A model generated the notes under the pieces. That model did not search any database. It was not told where the DNA came from and was given only the letters and a program-made list of their open reading frames with translations. A stretch of DNA of 64,000 nt from Granulosicoccus sp964449565 (GTDB taxonomy: Bacteria > Pseudomonadota > Gammaproteobacteria > Granulosicoccales > Granulosicoccaceae). Positions within the stretch are counted from its first letter, which is position 1. Every line of letters starts with the position of its first letter. The DNA lies in the NCBI GenBank assembly GCA_964449565.1, contig CAYUZB010000003.1:1-64000 (forward strand). Reading direction: 5' to 3'. The position numbers were made by a program, and so were the translations under genes. Of the stretch, positions 44,967 through 54,132 are shown in pieces.

Positions 44967-45101
44967 TCAGGCGCTGAGGCGCGCGCGTCCCTTGCGACGA
45001 CGAGCGGCGAGTACGGCACGACCACCTCGGGTTGCCTTGCGGGCACGGAAACCGTGGGTTCGAGCACGCTTGAGCTTGCTGGGTTGATACGTTCTTTTCA
45101 T
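44967..45101 (-). CDS. rpmH: 50S ribosomal protein L34
   Basis: A 44-residue very basic ribosomal protein beginning MKRTYQPSKLKRARTHGFRA and ending RRRKGRARLSA, the complete family sequence. It starts the leftward rpmH-rnpA-yidD-yidC-mnmE operon, divergent from dnaA, the classical arrangement at bacterial origins. Confidence 0.98.
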   Translation of the reverse strand: MKRTYQPSKLKRARTHGFRARKATRGGRAVLAARRRKGRARLSA

Positions 45102-45675
45102 GTTGGCAGTACCCGGTGGCAGCACCCGGCTGCACTTCTCGTTAGGGAACCCCCAAGTTTAGTCTGCTCGACCGTTCTTGTCTAGCGAAACTCACCTTTC
45201 CGAACAGGTTTAATGTCGTCGACCTCGAAGCATACAGAGCTGTATCGCGCCGGAATTCCGACACAGCTGTAATGTTCAAATTTTCACCCCAGTCGGAAAT
45301 TTTTCAGGCTCAGAATTCCTGTGGATAAGTTGTGATCAAAATGGGATAAAACTTAGCAGAAACGCCACTGTCAGCCAACGATCCGGTTCGTCGACAATCG
45401 CCGTTCTCATACTCACTTATCCACAGGCTCAAGCATGACTCCACGTTGACTGTAACCAGCGTAAAAACAATCAAAAACATGCACTGTAATTCGTTGTCAT
45501 CAGCCATGTTATTCGCGTAGAGTTGCTCTCCCCCGACACCACCTCGAACACGATGTTGTTTACCACCAGCTACCTGCTCAGCGGTAGTGCCTGTGACCTC
45601 GAGTAATTGTCAGGACAGTAATTTTCACCTTCAGTACAAACCTTGTACATAAATTAACTGTGGAGAGATGAGCTG
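45102..45675. promoter_or_regulatory. rpmH-dnaA intergenic region with DnaA boxes (candidate origin or dnaA autoregulation region)
   Basis: This 574-base non-coding stretch between divergent rpmH and dnaA carries two perfect TTATCCACA DnaA boxes: 45417-45425 on the plus strand and 45320-45328 on the minus strand, about 90 bases apart. It must hold the promoters of both genes. A single perfect pair is more typical of DnaA autoregulation; the dnaA-dnaN spacer has similar boxes plus an AT-rich stretch, so either or both may make up oriC. Confidence 0.65.
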
Positions 45676-47088
45676 TTGAGCGCACCACTATGGGATCGTT
45701 GCCTCTCACAATTAGAGGCAGAATTGTCGGAGCAACAGCTCAACACGTGGATCCGACCACTTCAGGCACATCATGCAGACGCTCATTTGAGTATTCTCGC
45801 GCCAAACCGTTTTGTACGAGACATGGTGCAGAGTAATTTTCATACGCGCATTCAGGAAATCGCGACGGCATGTGCTGACCCTGAACCCGTCCATGTTGAC
45901 CTGGTGATCGGGACCGGCGGTGCGTCTGTCGGTGGCCCTGTCGCTGATCGCGAGACTCAATCATCAGCATCTGGCAGTTCTGTTTCCAGCGTTAACGGAT
46001 CTGGCGGTGTCCATAACCAGGCCCCTGCCCTGTCTCAAGTTGCATCAAGTACACCAGCGCGCACACATCATTCAAACTTGAAAGCCAGCTTTACCTTCGA
46101 CAATCTCATTGAAGGTAAATCCAACCAACTCGGTCGAGCCGCAGCATTACAAATCGGCGGCAGTCCTGGTAGCGCCTACAACCCTTTTCTTATTTATGGT
46201 GCGTCCGGCCTCGGCAAGACTCATCTCATGCAAGCGATTGGTAACTCCATCCTGAAAAACAATCCGAACGCCAAAGTCATGTATGTGAACTCAGAGCGTT
46301 ATGTGGCAGAGATGGTCAGTGCGCTACAACATGGACGAATGAATCAATTCAAGGCTTTTTACAGAGGTTTGGATGCCTTGCTCATTGACGATGTCCAGTT
46401 TTTTGCCGGCAAGGATCAGACACAGGAAGAGTTCTTTCACAACTTCAATGCACTATTTGAAGGCGGTCAGCAGATCGTCCTGACCTGCGATCGGTATCCA
46501 AAAGAATTGAATGGTTTGGAAGATCGCCTGAAGACACGTTTCGGTTGGGGCTTGTCCGTGGCCATTGAACCACCTGAACTGGAAATGCGTGTCGCCATAC
46601 TAAATAACAAGGCGGAACAGAGCGGTTTTGAGTTGCCCAGTGAAGTCAGTTTCTTTATTGCCAAACGTATTCGTTCCAATGTCCGTGAGCTTGAAGGTGC
46701 ATTACGACGCGTTATTGCCAATTCACGTTTGATTGGTACACCCATTTCCATTGAAACTGCGCGTGAGGCTTTGGCTGATCTTCTGGCAGTACAGGCAAAA
46801 CTTGTCACGATCGAAAACATTCAGAAGACAGTCGCTGAGTACTACAAGATTCGTCTCGCGGATCTCTCGGGCAAGTCTCGCTCACGCTCCATAGCGCGCC
46901 CCCGGCAAATGGCAATGGCGCTGGCGAAGGATTTGACCAGCAAGAGTTTGCCGGAGATTGGCAAAGCCTTTGGCGGACGTGATCACACAACAGTGCTGCA
47001 TGCGTGTCGCAAGATTGCGGAGCTTCGTGAGGCTGATGAAAGCCTTAATGAGGACTACAGCAATCTACATCGCACCTTATCCAGTTAG
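45676..47088 (+). CDS. dnaA: Chromosomal replication initiator protein DnaA
   Basis: A 470-residue AAA+ initiator that opens oriC. Domain I begins with the conserved LWDRCLSQLEAELSEQQLNT, followed by a flexible Ser/Gly-rich domain II (about 85-140). The AAA+ domain has Walker A GASGLGKTHLM (175-185) and Walker B DALLIDDVQFFAGK. Domain IV has the box-binding signature GGRDHTTVLHACRKI. The start is a TTG preceded by TGGAGAGA; TTG or GTG starts are common for dnaA, and the following Ser-Ala-Pro-Leu-Trp aligns with family N-termini. Confidence 0.98.
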   Translation: MSAPLWDRCLSQLEAELSEQQLNTWIRPLQAHHADAHLSILAPNRFVRDMVQSNFHTRIQEIATACADPEPVHVDLVIGTGGASVGGPVADRETQSSASGSSVSSVNGSGGVHNQAPALSQVASSTPARTHHSNLKASFTFDNLIEGKSNQLGRAAALQIGGSPGSAYNPFLIYGASGLGKTHLMQAIGNSILKNNPNAKVMYVNSERYVAEMVSALQHGRMNQFKAFYRGLDALLIDDVQFFAGKDQTQEEFFHNFNALFEGGQQIVLTCDRYPKELNGLEDRLKTRFGWGLSVAIEPPELEMRVAILNNKAEQSGFELPSEVSFFIAKRIRSNVRELEGALRRVIANSRLIGTPISIETAREALADLLAVQAKLVTIENIQKTVAEYYKIRLADLSGKSRSRSIARPRQMAMALAKDLTSKSLPEIGKAFGGRDHTTVLHACRKIAELREADESLNEDYSNLHRTLSS

Positions 47089-47392
47089 TGCGTAGATTCA
47101 GCTGTCGGAATATTCAGTAGAACAAACAAGATGTGTTTACTATTTGACGCCAAGTGCGTAGCTTGAAACATGTGGATAACTTGATGATGGTTGTTGAACA
47201 GATTGAGAATCAATAAACCATCCCCAATCCATCCACAGGCACCCTGTCCGAGTTATCAACTGTGTATACTTACAGTCATTGAATTTTAAAGTATTGATTT
47301 ACAACACACAAAACGCTTATCCACAGACTTTGCAGTCAGTAATAGCAGTAGTAGAAGAAATATATATAAACAATCTTTTTAATTAGGTCCTT
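47089..47392. promoter_or_regulatory. dnaA-dnaN spacer with DnaA boxes and AT-rich stretch (candidate oriC)
   Basis: This 304-base non-coding spacer contains two perfect DnaA boxes (TGTGGATAA at 47171-47179, minus orientation; TTATCCACA at 47317-47325), a near match CCATCCACA at about 47229 and TTATCAACT at 47253. Next to dnaN it has an AT-rich run (about 47340-47385, including TATATATAAACAATC) that could be the unwinding element. In many bacteria the dnaA-dnaN spacer is the origin. Confidence 0.6.
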
Positions 47393-48499
47393 ATGAAATT
47401 CAGCGCACAGCGGGAATCAGTACTGACACCTCTTCAACAAGTAGTCGGGGCTGTTGAACGAAGACAGACCTCCCCTATTTTGGGTAACGTTTTGATAAAG
47501 GCATCGGATGGCACGCTGGCCATCACGGCAACCGATTCGGAAATCGAGATGCATGCGTCCGTTGATATGCATGTCGATCAACCCGGTGAGACCACTGTGC
47601 CAGCACGAAAGCTACTGGAGATCTGCCGCCACCTGCCCGACTCCGCACGGGTCGATTTTGACAATACCGGTGACAAGGTCGTCTTCAAATCTGGCCGTAG
47701 CCGATTTACGCTTGCCACCCTGCCGGCCAATGAGTTTCCTCGCGTCAAGGATCTGGAAAATCCCCAGGTGGTCGAGCTCACCGCGGAACAACTGCATCAG
47801 TGCATCAAAAACACAGGCTTCTCCATGGCGCAACAGGACGTGCGGTTTTATCTCAACGGCATGCTGATGGAAATTGGATCGGAGCGGTTATCCTGTGTGG
47901 CAACGGATGGTCATCGTTTGGCCTATGCGCAAACGGCGACTGAAGCAAACCCAGAAGATCCGGTGCGCGCGATTATCCCGCGCAAGAGCGTCACCGAATT
48001 GCAGCGATTATTGTCCGGTGCGGAACCTGATGATGTCGTCAAACTGATGATCACGCCTCAGCATCTGCAAATTCATGTTGGCGATGTCCGTCTCAGCACC
48101 AAACTGATCGACGGCCGTTTCCCGGATTACAACCGCGTGATTCCTATCGATGGCAACAAGGAGCTGGTCATCGATTGTCAGACCTTGCGCCAATCGTTGA
48201 CTCGGGCATCGGTTTTGTCAAACGAGAAATATCGGGGCGTTCGGATTGCATTGCAGCCCGGGATCCTGACAATCTCCAGTAATAATCCGGATCAGGAAGA
48301 AGCCATCGACGAGCTGGAGGTAGATTACTCAGGAGACAAGGCGGAAATCGGATTTAACGTAAATTATCTGTTGGATGTGCTGGGCGCTATCGAAACGGAG
48401 AATGCGCGAATTCTGCTCAAGGATGGAAACAGCAGCGCCTTGGTCACTCCGGAGAATACTTCGGACAGCAAGTACGTCGTCATGCCCATGCGGCTGTAG
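47393..48499 (+). CDS. dnaN: DNA polymerase III beta subunit (sliding clamp)
   Basis: A 368-residue ring-forming clamp that tethers polymerases to DNA. It starts MKFSAQRESVLTPLQQVVGA, contains LPDSARVDFDNTGDKVVFKS and ends SKYVVMPMRL, the conserved clamp-partner pocket end. Full length for the family. recF follows after 6 bases. Confidence 0.99.
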   Translation: MKFSAQRESVLTPLQQVVGAVERRQTSPILGNVLIKASDGTLAITATDSEIEMHASVDMHVDQPGETTVPARKLLEICRHLPDSARVDFDNTGDKVVFKSGRSRFTLATLPANEFPRVKDLENPQVVELTAEQLHQCIKNTGFSMAQQDVRFYLNGMLMEIGSERLSCVATDGHRLAYAQTATEANPEDPVRAIIPRKSVTELQRLLSGAEPDDVVKLMITPQHLQIHVGDVRLSTKLIDGRFPDYNRVIPIDGNKELVIDCQTLRQSLTRASVLSNEKYRGVRIALQPGILTISSNNPDQEEAIDELEVDYSGDKAEIGFNVNYLLDVLGAIETENARILLKDGNSSALVTPENTSDSKYVVMPMRL

Positions 48500-48505
48500 C
48501 TGGGC

Positions 48506-49582
48506 GTGATTCTCACGAAACTGGTCCTCAGCCACTTTCGCAATATCGAAAGCCTGGAGATTTCTCCGCACCGCAGCCTCAATCTGATCACAGGGGACAA
48601 TGGTGCTGGCAAAAGCACGATTCTCGAAGCCATTCAGTGTCTGTCGACAGGACATTCGTTTCGAACCCGGAAGTCCCGTGAACTGATCAAGCGGGAGCAG
48701 CCGGCATTTACCTTGACTGCTGTTTTTCAAGATCCCATTCAGGATCGCGAGCATCGGGCAGGGCTTTCCCGTCAGCGTGATGGTTCAGTCGAATTACGGC
48801 TGGATTACGAAGAAGTGCGAAGTATTGCTGATCTGACGCGTTTGTTGCCCGTGAAGTCCCTGACACCCGATAGCCATAAATTGATCCAGGAAGGACCTGA
48901 TGAAAGGCGGCAGTTCATGGACTGGGGTCTGTTTCATACGGAACTGTCATATTTCGGCCATTGGAAGCAATTTCGCCGATCGCTACTACAACGGAATCAA
49001 GCGCTTCGTGATTTTGCTCCCGATGATGAAGTACTTTCCTGGAATGATTTGCTAGCAGAGTCTGCTGAACAGATCAGTAATTATCGCGCAATATATGTCG
49101 AAAAATTGTCAGAAAAGCTTTGTAAGCGCTTGAATATGTTGGAAGTTTCGTTCCCTGTGAAACTAGGGTATCGACCGGGCTGGTCAAACGAAAGGAGTTT
49201 GTCCGAGTGGTTGCGGGACAACCTCGACAGTCATAGACGCTTCAAGACGACAACGGAAGGTCCGCATAGGGCAGAACTCACCATCCTCTCAGAAAAAGTA
49301 CCGGTAAAACAGCACCTTTCCAGAGGGCAACAAAAAATACTGGTTTATATGCTGCATCTGGCGCAACTGGATGTGCTTGCCGAGACAACAGATGCCAGAG
49401 CCATCATGTTGTGCGATGACCTGACATCGGAGTTGGATAATGCTCACGCCAGTCGCTTGATCGACCAGCTGGTCGCAATGGAAGGGCAGATATTTGTTTC
49501 CGGAGTGGATCTCGATGTGCTGAAAATCCACCCACATACCGGCTATCTGATGCGCCGCGGAGCACTGGAAAACAGCGTATAA
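48506..49582 (+). CDS. recF: DNA replication and repair protein RecF
   Basis: A 358-residue SMC-like ATPase for gap repair. The N-terminus ILTKLVLSHFRNIESLEI is followed by Walker A GDNGAGKSTILEAI; the signature LSRGQQKILVYMLHLA and Walker B AIMLCDDLTSELD lie in the C-terminal half. The start is GTG at 48506, 6 bases past dnaN. It is followed after 43 bases by gyrB. Confidence 0.97.
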   Translation: MILTKLVLSHFRNIESLEISPHRSLNLITGDNGAGKSTILEAIQCLSTGHSFRTRKSRELIKREQPAFTLTAVFQDPIQDREHRAGLSRQRDGSVELRLDYEEVRSIADLTRLLPVKSLTPDSHKLIQEGPDERRQFMDWGLFHTELSYFGHWKQFRRSLLQRNQALRDFAPDDEVLSWNDLLAESAEQISNYRAIYVEKLSEKLCKRLNMLEVSFPVKLGYRPGWSNERSLSEWLRDNLDSHRRFKTTTEGPHRAELTILSEKVPVKQHLSRGQQKILVYMLHLAQLDVLAETTDARAIMLCDDLTSELDNAHASRLIDQLVAMEGQIFVSGVDLDVLKIHPHTGYLMRRGALENSV

Positions 49583-49625
49583 TTGGAGGGTTACGTCAAC
49601 CAGACTCAGCGACTCAATCTCAGCT

Positions 49626-52070
49626 ATGTCAGACCAGGATTCACCGAACGAAGATTCATCAAAAGATCCCTCCAGTTACGATTCCTCGAATATCAAGGTC
49701 TTGAAAGGCCTTGACGCGGTGCGTAAACGCCCGGGTATGTATATCGGCGATACAGATGACGGAACCGGTCTGCATCACATGGTATTTGAGGTTGTCGACA
49801 ACTCGATCGATGAGGCGCTGGCAGGGCACTGCAGTACCGTCAGGGTAAGGATCCACGCGGATGAATCCGTTAGCGTATCCGATGATGGTCGCGGAATACC
49901 TACCGATAACCACGAAGGAGAGGGCAAATCAGCTGCAGAAGTCATCATGACGGTGCTGCATGCTGGTGGCAAGTTCGACGACAATTCCTACAAGGTGTCG
50001 GGTGGATTGCACGGAGTAGGGGTTTCGGTCGTTAATGCGCTGAGTGAAACCCTGAAGCTGACTATTCATCGTGAAGGCAAGATTCACGAGCAAGACTATC
50101 GAGAAAGCAAACCGGTTAGCGATTTACGTGTCACAGGGGATACAGACAAGACCGGTACCGAAATTCATTTCAAGCCTAGTGCCGAGACTTTCTCGAATAT
50201 TCGCTTCGAATACGAAATCCTGTCTAAACGACTGCGTGAACTGGCTTTTCTGAACAGTGGCGTACGCATTGAATTGTCTGATGAGCGATCAGAGCAGGCC
50301 GATACATTTGAATACGAAGGTGGTATCAGCGCATTCGTCGATCATTTGAACAGAGCGAAAACTTCGATACACGATACCGTCATACATACACTGGGTAGCA
50401 AGGAGGATGTCGCTGTCGAAGTTGCCTTGCAGTGGACAGAAACCTATCAGGAAAATATCTTCTGTTTTACCAACAACATTCCGCAACGCGATGGCGGTAC
50501 GCATCTGGCGGGATTTCGTTCGGCAATGACACGTACGCTCAATCAGTACATGGAAGGTAGTGGCGCGACGAGCAAGGCGAAAGTATCAGCCACCGGCGAC
50601 GATGCCCGCGAAGGTCTGACGGCAGTGTTGTCAGTCAAGGTACCAGACCCGAAATTCTCGTCACAAACGAAAGACAAACTGGTGTCCTCGGAAGTGAAGG
50701 GCATTGTGGAATCCGTTCTAGGCGAATTCATGCACGATTTTCTGCAAGAAAACCCCACCGAGGCGCGTCAAATCACAGCCAAGATCATAGATGCTGCACG
50801 AGCTCGTGAAGCGGCGCGTAAAGCGCGTGAGATGACACGTCGAAAGGGTGCTCTTGATATAGCAGGCTTGCCAGGCAAACTTGCGGATTGTCAGGAAAAG
50901 GATCCGGCCAAGTCAGAACTGTATCTGGTGGAAGGGGACTCAGCTGGAGGATCGGCAAAGCAGGGTAGGGATCGTCGTAGACAGGCAATTTTGCCGCTAA
51001 AAGGCAAAATTCTGAACGTTGAGAAAGCGCGTTTTGACAAGATGCTGCAGAGTGCTGAGGTTGGCACTCTTATTACCGCCTTAGGTTGCGGTATCGGACG
51101 CGACGAATTCGATATCGAGAAGCTTCGTTATCACTATATCGTCATCATGACGGATGCAGATGTCGATGGCTCGCATATCCGTACCTTGTTGTTGACTTTC
51201 TTCTATCGACAAATGCCTGAGTTAATTACCAACGGTCATATTTATATTGCGCAACCTCCTTTATACAAGGTGAAAAAGGGCAAACAGGAGCGTTATGTAA
51301 AAGATGATGCTGAGCTTAATGCTTATCTCTTGCAGTTGGCTCTCGATGGTGCGCGTTTACATGTCAGCAAGGGTGCACCAACGATCAGCGAAACAGCATT
51401 CGAGGCTTTGGCCAAGGAATACATGCTGCTCAATCTGCAGTTCAAACGGATGGAACGCAAGATCAATCGCGACGTTCTCGAAGTGATGGTTAATATTGAG
51501 CCATTGAACGAAAGCGAATTGTCAGACAAGGGCAAAGTGACAACGTTTGGTGAATCAATGACCGCTTCGTTGAATGCAGATCTTGATGAGACGTCGCACT
51601 ATCGGCTTGACGTGCATGAAGATGAAGGTCAATTTGGTGTCAAGCTGACTCGACGCGTGCACGGTAATGATCGAGAAATCGTACTTGACCCTTCCTTCTT
51701 CAAGTCACCCGACTACCGCAGTATTGCCAACCTTGCCGAAAAGCTCAATGGCATGCTCGAAGAAGGCTCCACAGTCGCACGTGGCGAAAAAGACTTGGAG
51801 GTTGTTACTTTCAAGCAAGCAATGGATTGGTTGCTGGCCGAATCCAAGCGTGGTCTGACCATTCAGCGCTACAAGGGTCTTGGTGAGATGAATCCAGACC
51901 AACTGTGGGAGACAACAATGGATCCTGAAGCTCGTCGCATGCTGCAAGTCAGTATCGAAGATGCCATCGCCGCTGACGAAGTGTTCAACACCTTGATGGG
52001 TGATCAGGTAGAGCCGCGGCGAGAATTTATTGAACGAAATGCCTTGTCGGTTGCCAATCTGGACGTATAG
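49626..52070 (+). CDS. gyrB: DNA gyrase subunit B
   Basis: An 814-residue ATPase subunit of gyrase. It contains the GHKL ATP site (VRKRPGMYIGDTDDGTGLHH, SDDGRGIPTD, SGGLHGVGVSVVNALS), the TOPRIM part (LVEGDSAGGSAKQGRDRRRQ, DADVDGSHIRTLLLTFFYR) and the C-terminal QRYKGLGEMNPDQLWETTMD. Its length close to 804-814 includes the insert found in proteobacterial GyrB. The Ser-rich first 20 residues are extra. Confidence 0.99.
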   Translation: MSDQDSPNEDSSKDPSSYDSSNIKVLKGLDAVRKRPGMYIGDTDDGTGLHHMVFEVVDNSIDEALAGHCSTVRVRIHADESVSVSDDGRGIPTDNHEGEGKSAAEVIMTVLHAGGKFDDNSYKVSGGLHGVGVSVVNALSETLKLTIHREGKIHEQDYRESKPVSDLRVTGDTDKTGTEIHFKPSAETFSNIRFEYEILSKRLRELAFLNSGVRIELSDERSEQADTFEYEGGISAFVDHLNRAKTSIHDTVIHTLGSKEDVAVEVALQWTETYQENIFCFTNNIPQRDGGTHLAGFRSAMTRTLNQYMEGSGATSKAKVSATGDDAREGLTAVLSVKVPDPKFSSQTKDKLVSSEVKGIVESVLGEFMHDFLQENPTEARQITAKIIDAARAREAARKAREMTRRKGALDIAGLPGKLADCQEKDPAKSELYLVEGDSAGGSAKQGRDRRRQAILPLKGKILNVEKARFDKMLQSAEVGTLITALGCGIGRDEFDIEKLRYHYIVIMTDADVDGSHIRTLLLTFFYRQMPELITNGHIYIAQPPLYKVKKGKQERYVKDDAELNAYLLQLALDGARLHVSKGAPTISETAFEALAKEYMLLNLQFKRMERKINRDVLEVMVNIEPLNESELSDKGKVTTFGESMTASLNADLDETSHYRLDVHEDEGQFGVKLTRRVHGNDREIVLDPSFFKSPDYRSIANLAEKLNGMLEEGSTVARGEKDLEVVTFKQAMDWLLAESKRGLTIQRYKGLGEMNPDQLWETTMDPEARRMLQVSIEDAIAADEVFNTLMGDQVEPRREFIERNALSVANLDV

Positions 52071-52101
52071 CTTAAGTAATCCGATTTTTTGAGTTGCCAC
52101 T

Positions 52102-54132
52102 ATGTCTGAATCAGTTATTGTCAAACGCCCAGCTTTCAGTGAGATCGATATCGGCTCGGTCGAAGCCGAGCTCGATAAAAAACTCAGCGCCTGCCGAGCG
52201 GTGGTCGAGAACGTTGCGAAAGTAAACAACCCCGAATGGGATACTTTGGTACAACCGGTTGCTGAAGCGCACAACGAGCTGAACCTGTTCTGGTCGCCGG
52301 TACGTCATCTCAACTCGGTTATGAACAATGATCAGTTGCGGGATGTCTACAAGCAATGCCTGCCCAAACTTAGCAGCTATTACACGGATCTTGGCCAGCA
52401 CAAGCCCCTGTATGAGGCGACGCTTGCGCTGGCATCAAGTGATGCCTATGCCAATCTGACACCGGCCCAACAACGCGAGATTCAGAACGAGCTCAGAGAC
52501 TTTGAACTGGGTGGCGTGTCTTTAACTGATGAAGCTAAAAAACGATTTGCGGAAATAGCCCAGGACCTGTCACGACTGACGACTGAATTTTCCGACAATG
52601 TACTTGACGCCACAAACGCCTGGGAAAAACAGCTGGACGATGTGGCAGCGCTTAAAGGTTTGCCAGAGTCAGCAATCGCGGCCGCCAGGCAACGAGCGGA
52701 GCAGAAAGATCTGGACGGCTATTTGGTCAATCTGGAATTTCCGAGCTATCTGGCAGTTATGACCTATGCCGACGATGCGACCTTGAGGAAAGAGTTGTAT
52801 ACCGCGTTCACCACGCGCGCATCCAATCAGGGGCCACACGCGGGACAGTACGACAACTCTGCCACGATGAAAGAAATACTCCAGTTACGCGCCGAAAAAG
52901 CGAATTTGCTTGGCTATGATGCCTATGCGGATTTATCCATGGTGAGAAAAATGGTTGAGTCTCCGCAAGTGGTTGTCGAGTTTCTTGATGATTTGGCAAA
53001 GCGCGCAGTACCTCAAGCTCGTGAAGAGTTTGAAACACTCGAAGCGTTTGCCAAGTCTGAACTTGATATGGACGCATTGGAAGCCTGGGATGTCCCTTAC
53101 GTCAGCGATAAGCTCAAGCAACGCGAACATGAACTATCCGCTGAAGACCTGAAACCCTATTTCCCGGCAAGTATTGCGGTGCCCGGCATGTTCAAGGTCG
53201 TGGGCAAACTTTTCGGGCTCTCGATAGACGTGGTCGAAAATGTGGATGTTTATCACGACGATGTCGCCTTGTTTCAAATCAAGGATGCCAACGGGGAACT
53301 GCGTGGCGAGTTCTTCATGGATAACTATGCACGGGCGAACAAGCGCGGCGGTGCCTGGATGGATGTTTGTTCCTCACGCCAGAAAATATCGGGGCAGACG
53401 CAAACTCCGATCGCCTACCTGACCTGTAACCTCACGCCTCCGGTTGGGGATGATCCAGCCTTGTTGACACATGATGAGGTCACAACCTTATTCCATGAAT
53501 TTGGCCATGGCTTGCATCATATGCTGACCCGTGTGGATAACGCTGGGGTGTCAGGCATCAACGGTGTTGAGTGGGACGCGGTAGAGCTACCTAGTCAGTT
53601 TCTGGAAAACTGGTGTTGGGAGCGCGAATCAATCGACATGATCAGCGGTCACTATAAAACAGGTGAAAAGTTACCCGACGAGTTGCTTGAACGCATGCGT
53701 AATGCGCGCAACTTTCAGTCGGCAATGCAGTTGGTGCGTCAATTGGAGTTCGCCATGTTCGATATGCAATTGCATATTCAATCCACGCCGACAGAATCTG
53801 CCGACATTCAGGCAACGCTAAACAAGGTACGCGAAAAGGTTGCCGTCGTACCAACGCCATCATTCAATCGTTTTCAACATGGCTTTTCGCACATTTTTTC
53901 AGGTGGCTACAGTGCTGGCTACTTCAGTTACAAGTGGGCAGAAGTTCTGTCAGCTGATGCATTTGCACGATTTGAAGAAGAGGGTATCTTCAATGAAAAA
54001 ACCGGCCGGGATTTTCTGAAATCGGTTCTTGAGGTCGGTGGATCACGTGACGCGATGACATCATTTGTCGAATTTCGTGGCCGAGAGCCAACGGTGGATG
54101 CCTTGCTACGTCATTCAGGACTGGCTGCTTGA
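52102..54132 (+). CDS. prlC: Oligopeptidase A (M3 zinc metallopeptidase)
   Basis: A 676-residue cytoplasmic peptidase that degrades signal peptides and other short peptides. The zinc site is FHEFGHGLHHML (H465, E466, H469), with the third ligand Glu following in the next helix (GVEWDAVELPSQFLENW). Length and ends are as in E. coli PrlC (680). The stop codon overlaps the ubiD start (TTGA), so the two are translationally coupled. Confidence 0.97.
   Translation: MSESVIVKRPAFSEIDIGSVEAELDKKLSACRAVVENVAKVNNPEWDTLVQPVAEAHNELNLFWSPVRHLNSVMNNDQLRDVYKQCLPKLSSYYTDLGQHKPLYEATLALASSDAYANLTPAQQREIQNELRDFELGGVSLTDEAKKRFAEIAQDLSRLTTEFSDNVLDATNAWEKQLDDVAALKGLPESAIAAARQRAEQKDLDGYLVNLEFPSYLAVMTYADDATLRKELYTAFTTRASNQGPHAGQYDNSATMKEILQLRAEKANLLGYDAYADLSMVRKMVESPQVVVEFLDDLAKRAVPQAREEFETLEAFAKSELDMDALEAWDVPYVSDKLKQREHELSAEDLKPYFPASIAVPGMFKVVGKLFGLSIDVVENVDVYHDDVALFQIKDANGELRGEFFMDNYARANKRGGAWMDVCSSRQKISGQTQTPIAYLTCNLTPPVGDDPALLTHDEVTTLFHEFGHGLHHMLTRVDNAGVSGINGVEWDAVELPSQFLENWCWERESIDMISGHYKTGEKLPDELLERMRNARNFQSAMQLVRQLEFAMFDMQLHIQSTPTESADIQATLNKVREKVAVVPTPSFNRFQHGFSHIFSGGYSAGYFSYKWAEVLSADAFARFEEEGIFNEKTGRDFLKSVLEVGGSRDAMTSFVEFRGREPTVDALLRHSGLAA

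Noticed and set aside
33000..45700. A parS site near parAB or dnaA
   Set aside because: I looked for the TGTTTCACGTGAAACA core by eye; several CACGTG hexamers occur (for example near 33236 and 33405), but none has the flanking bases, so I report none.
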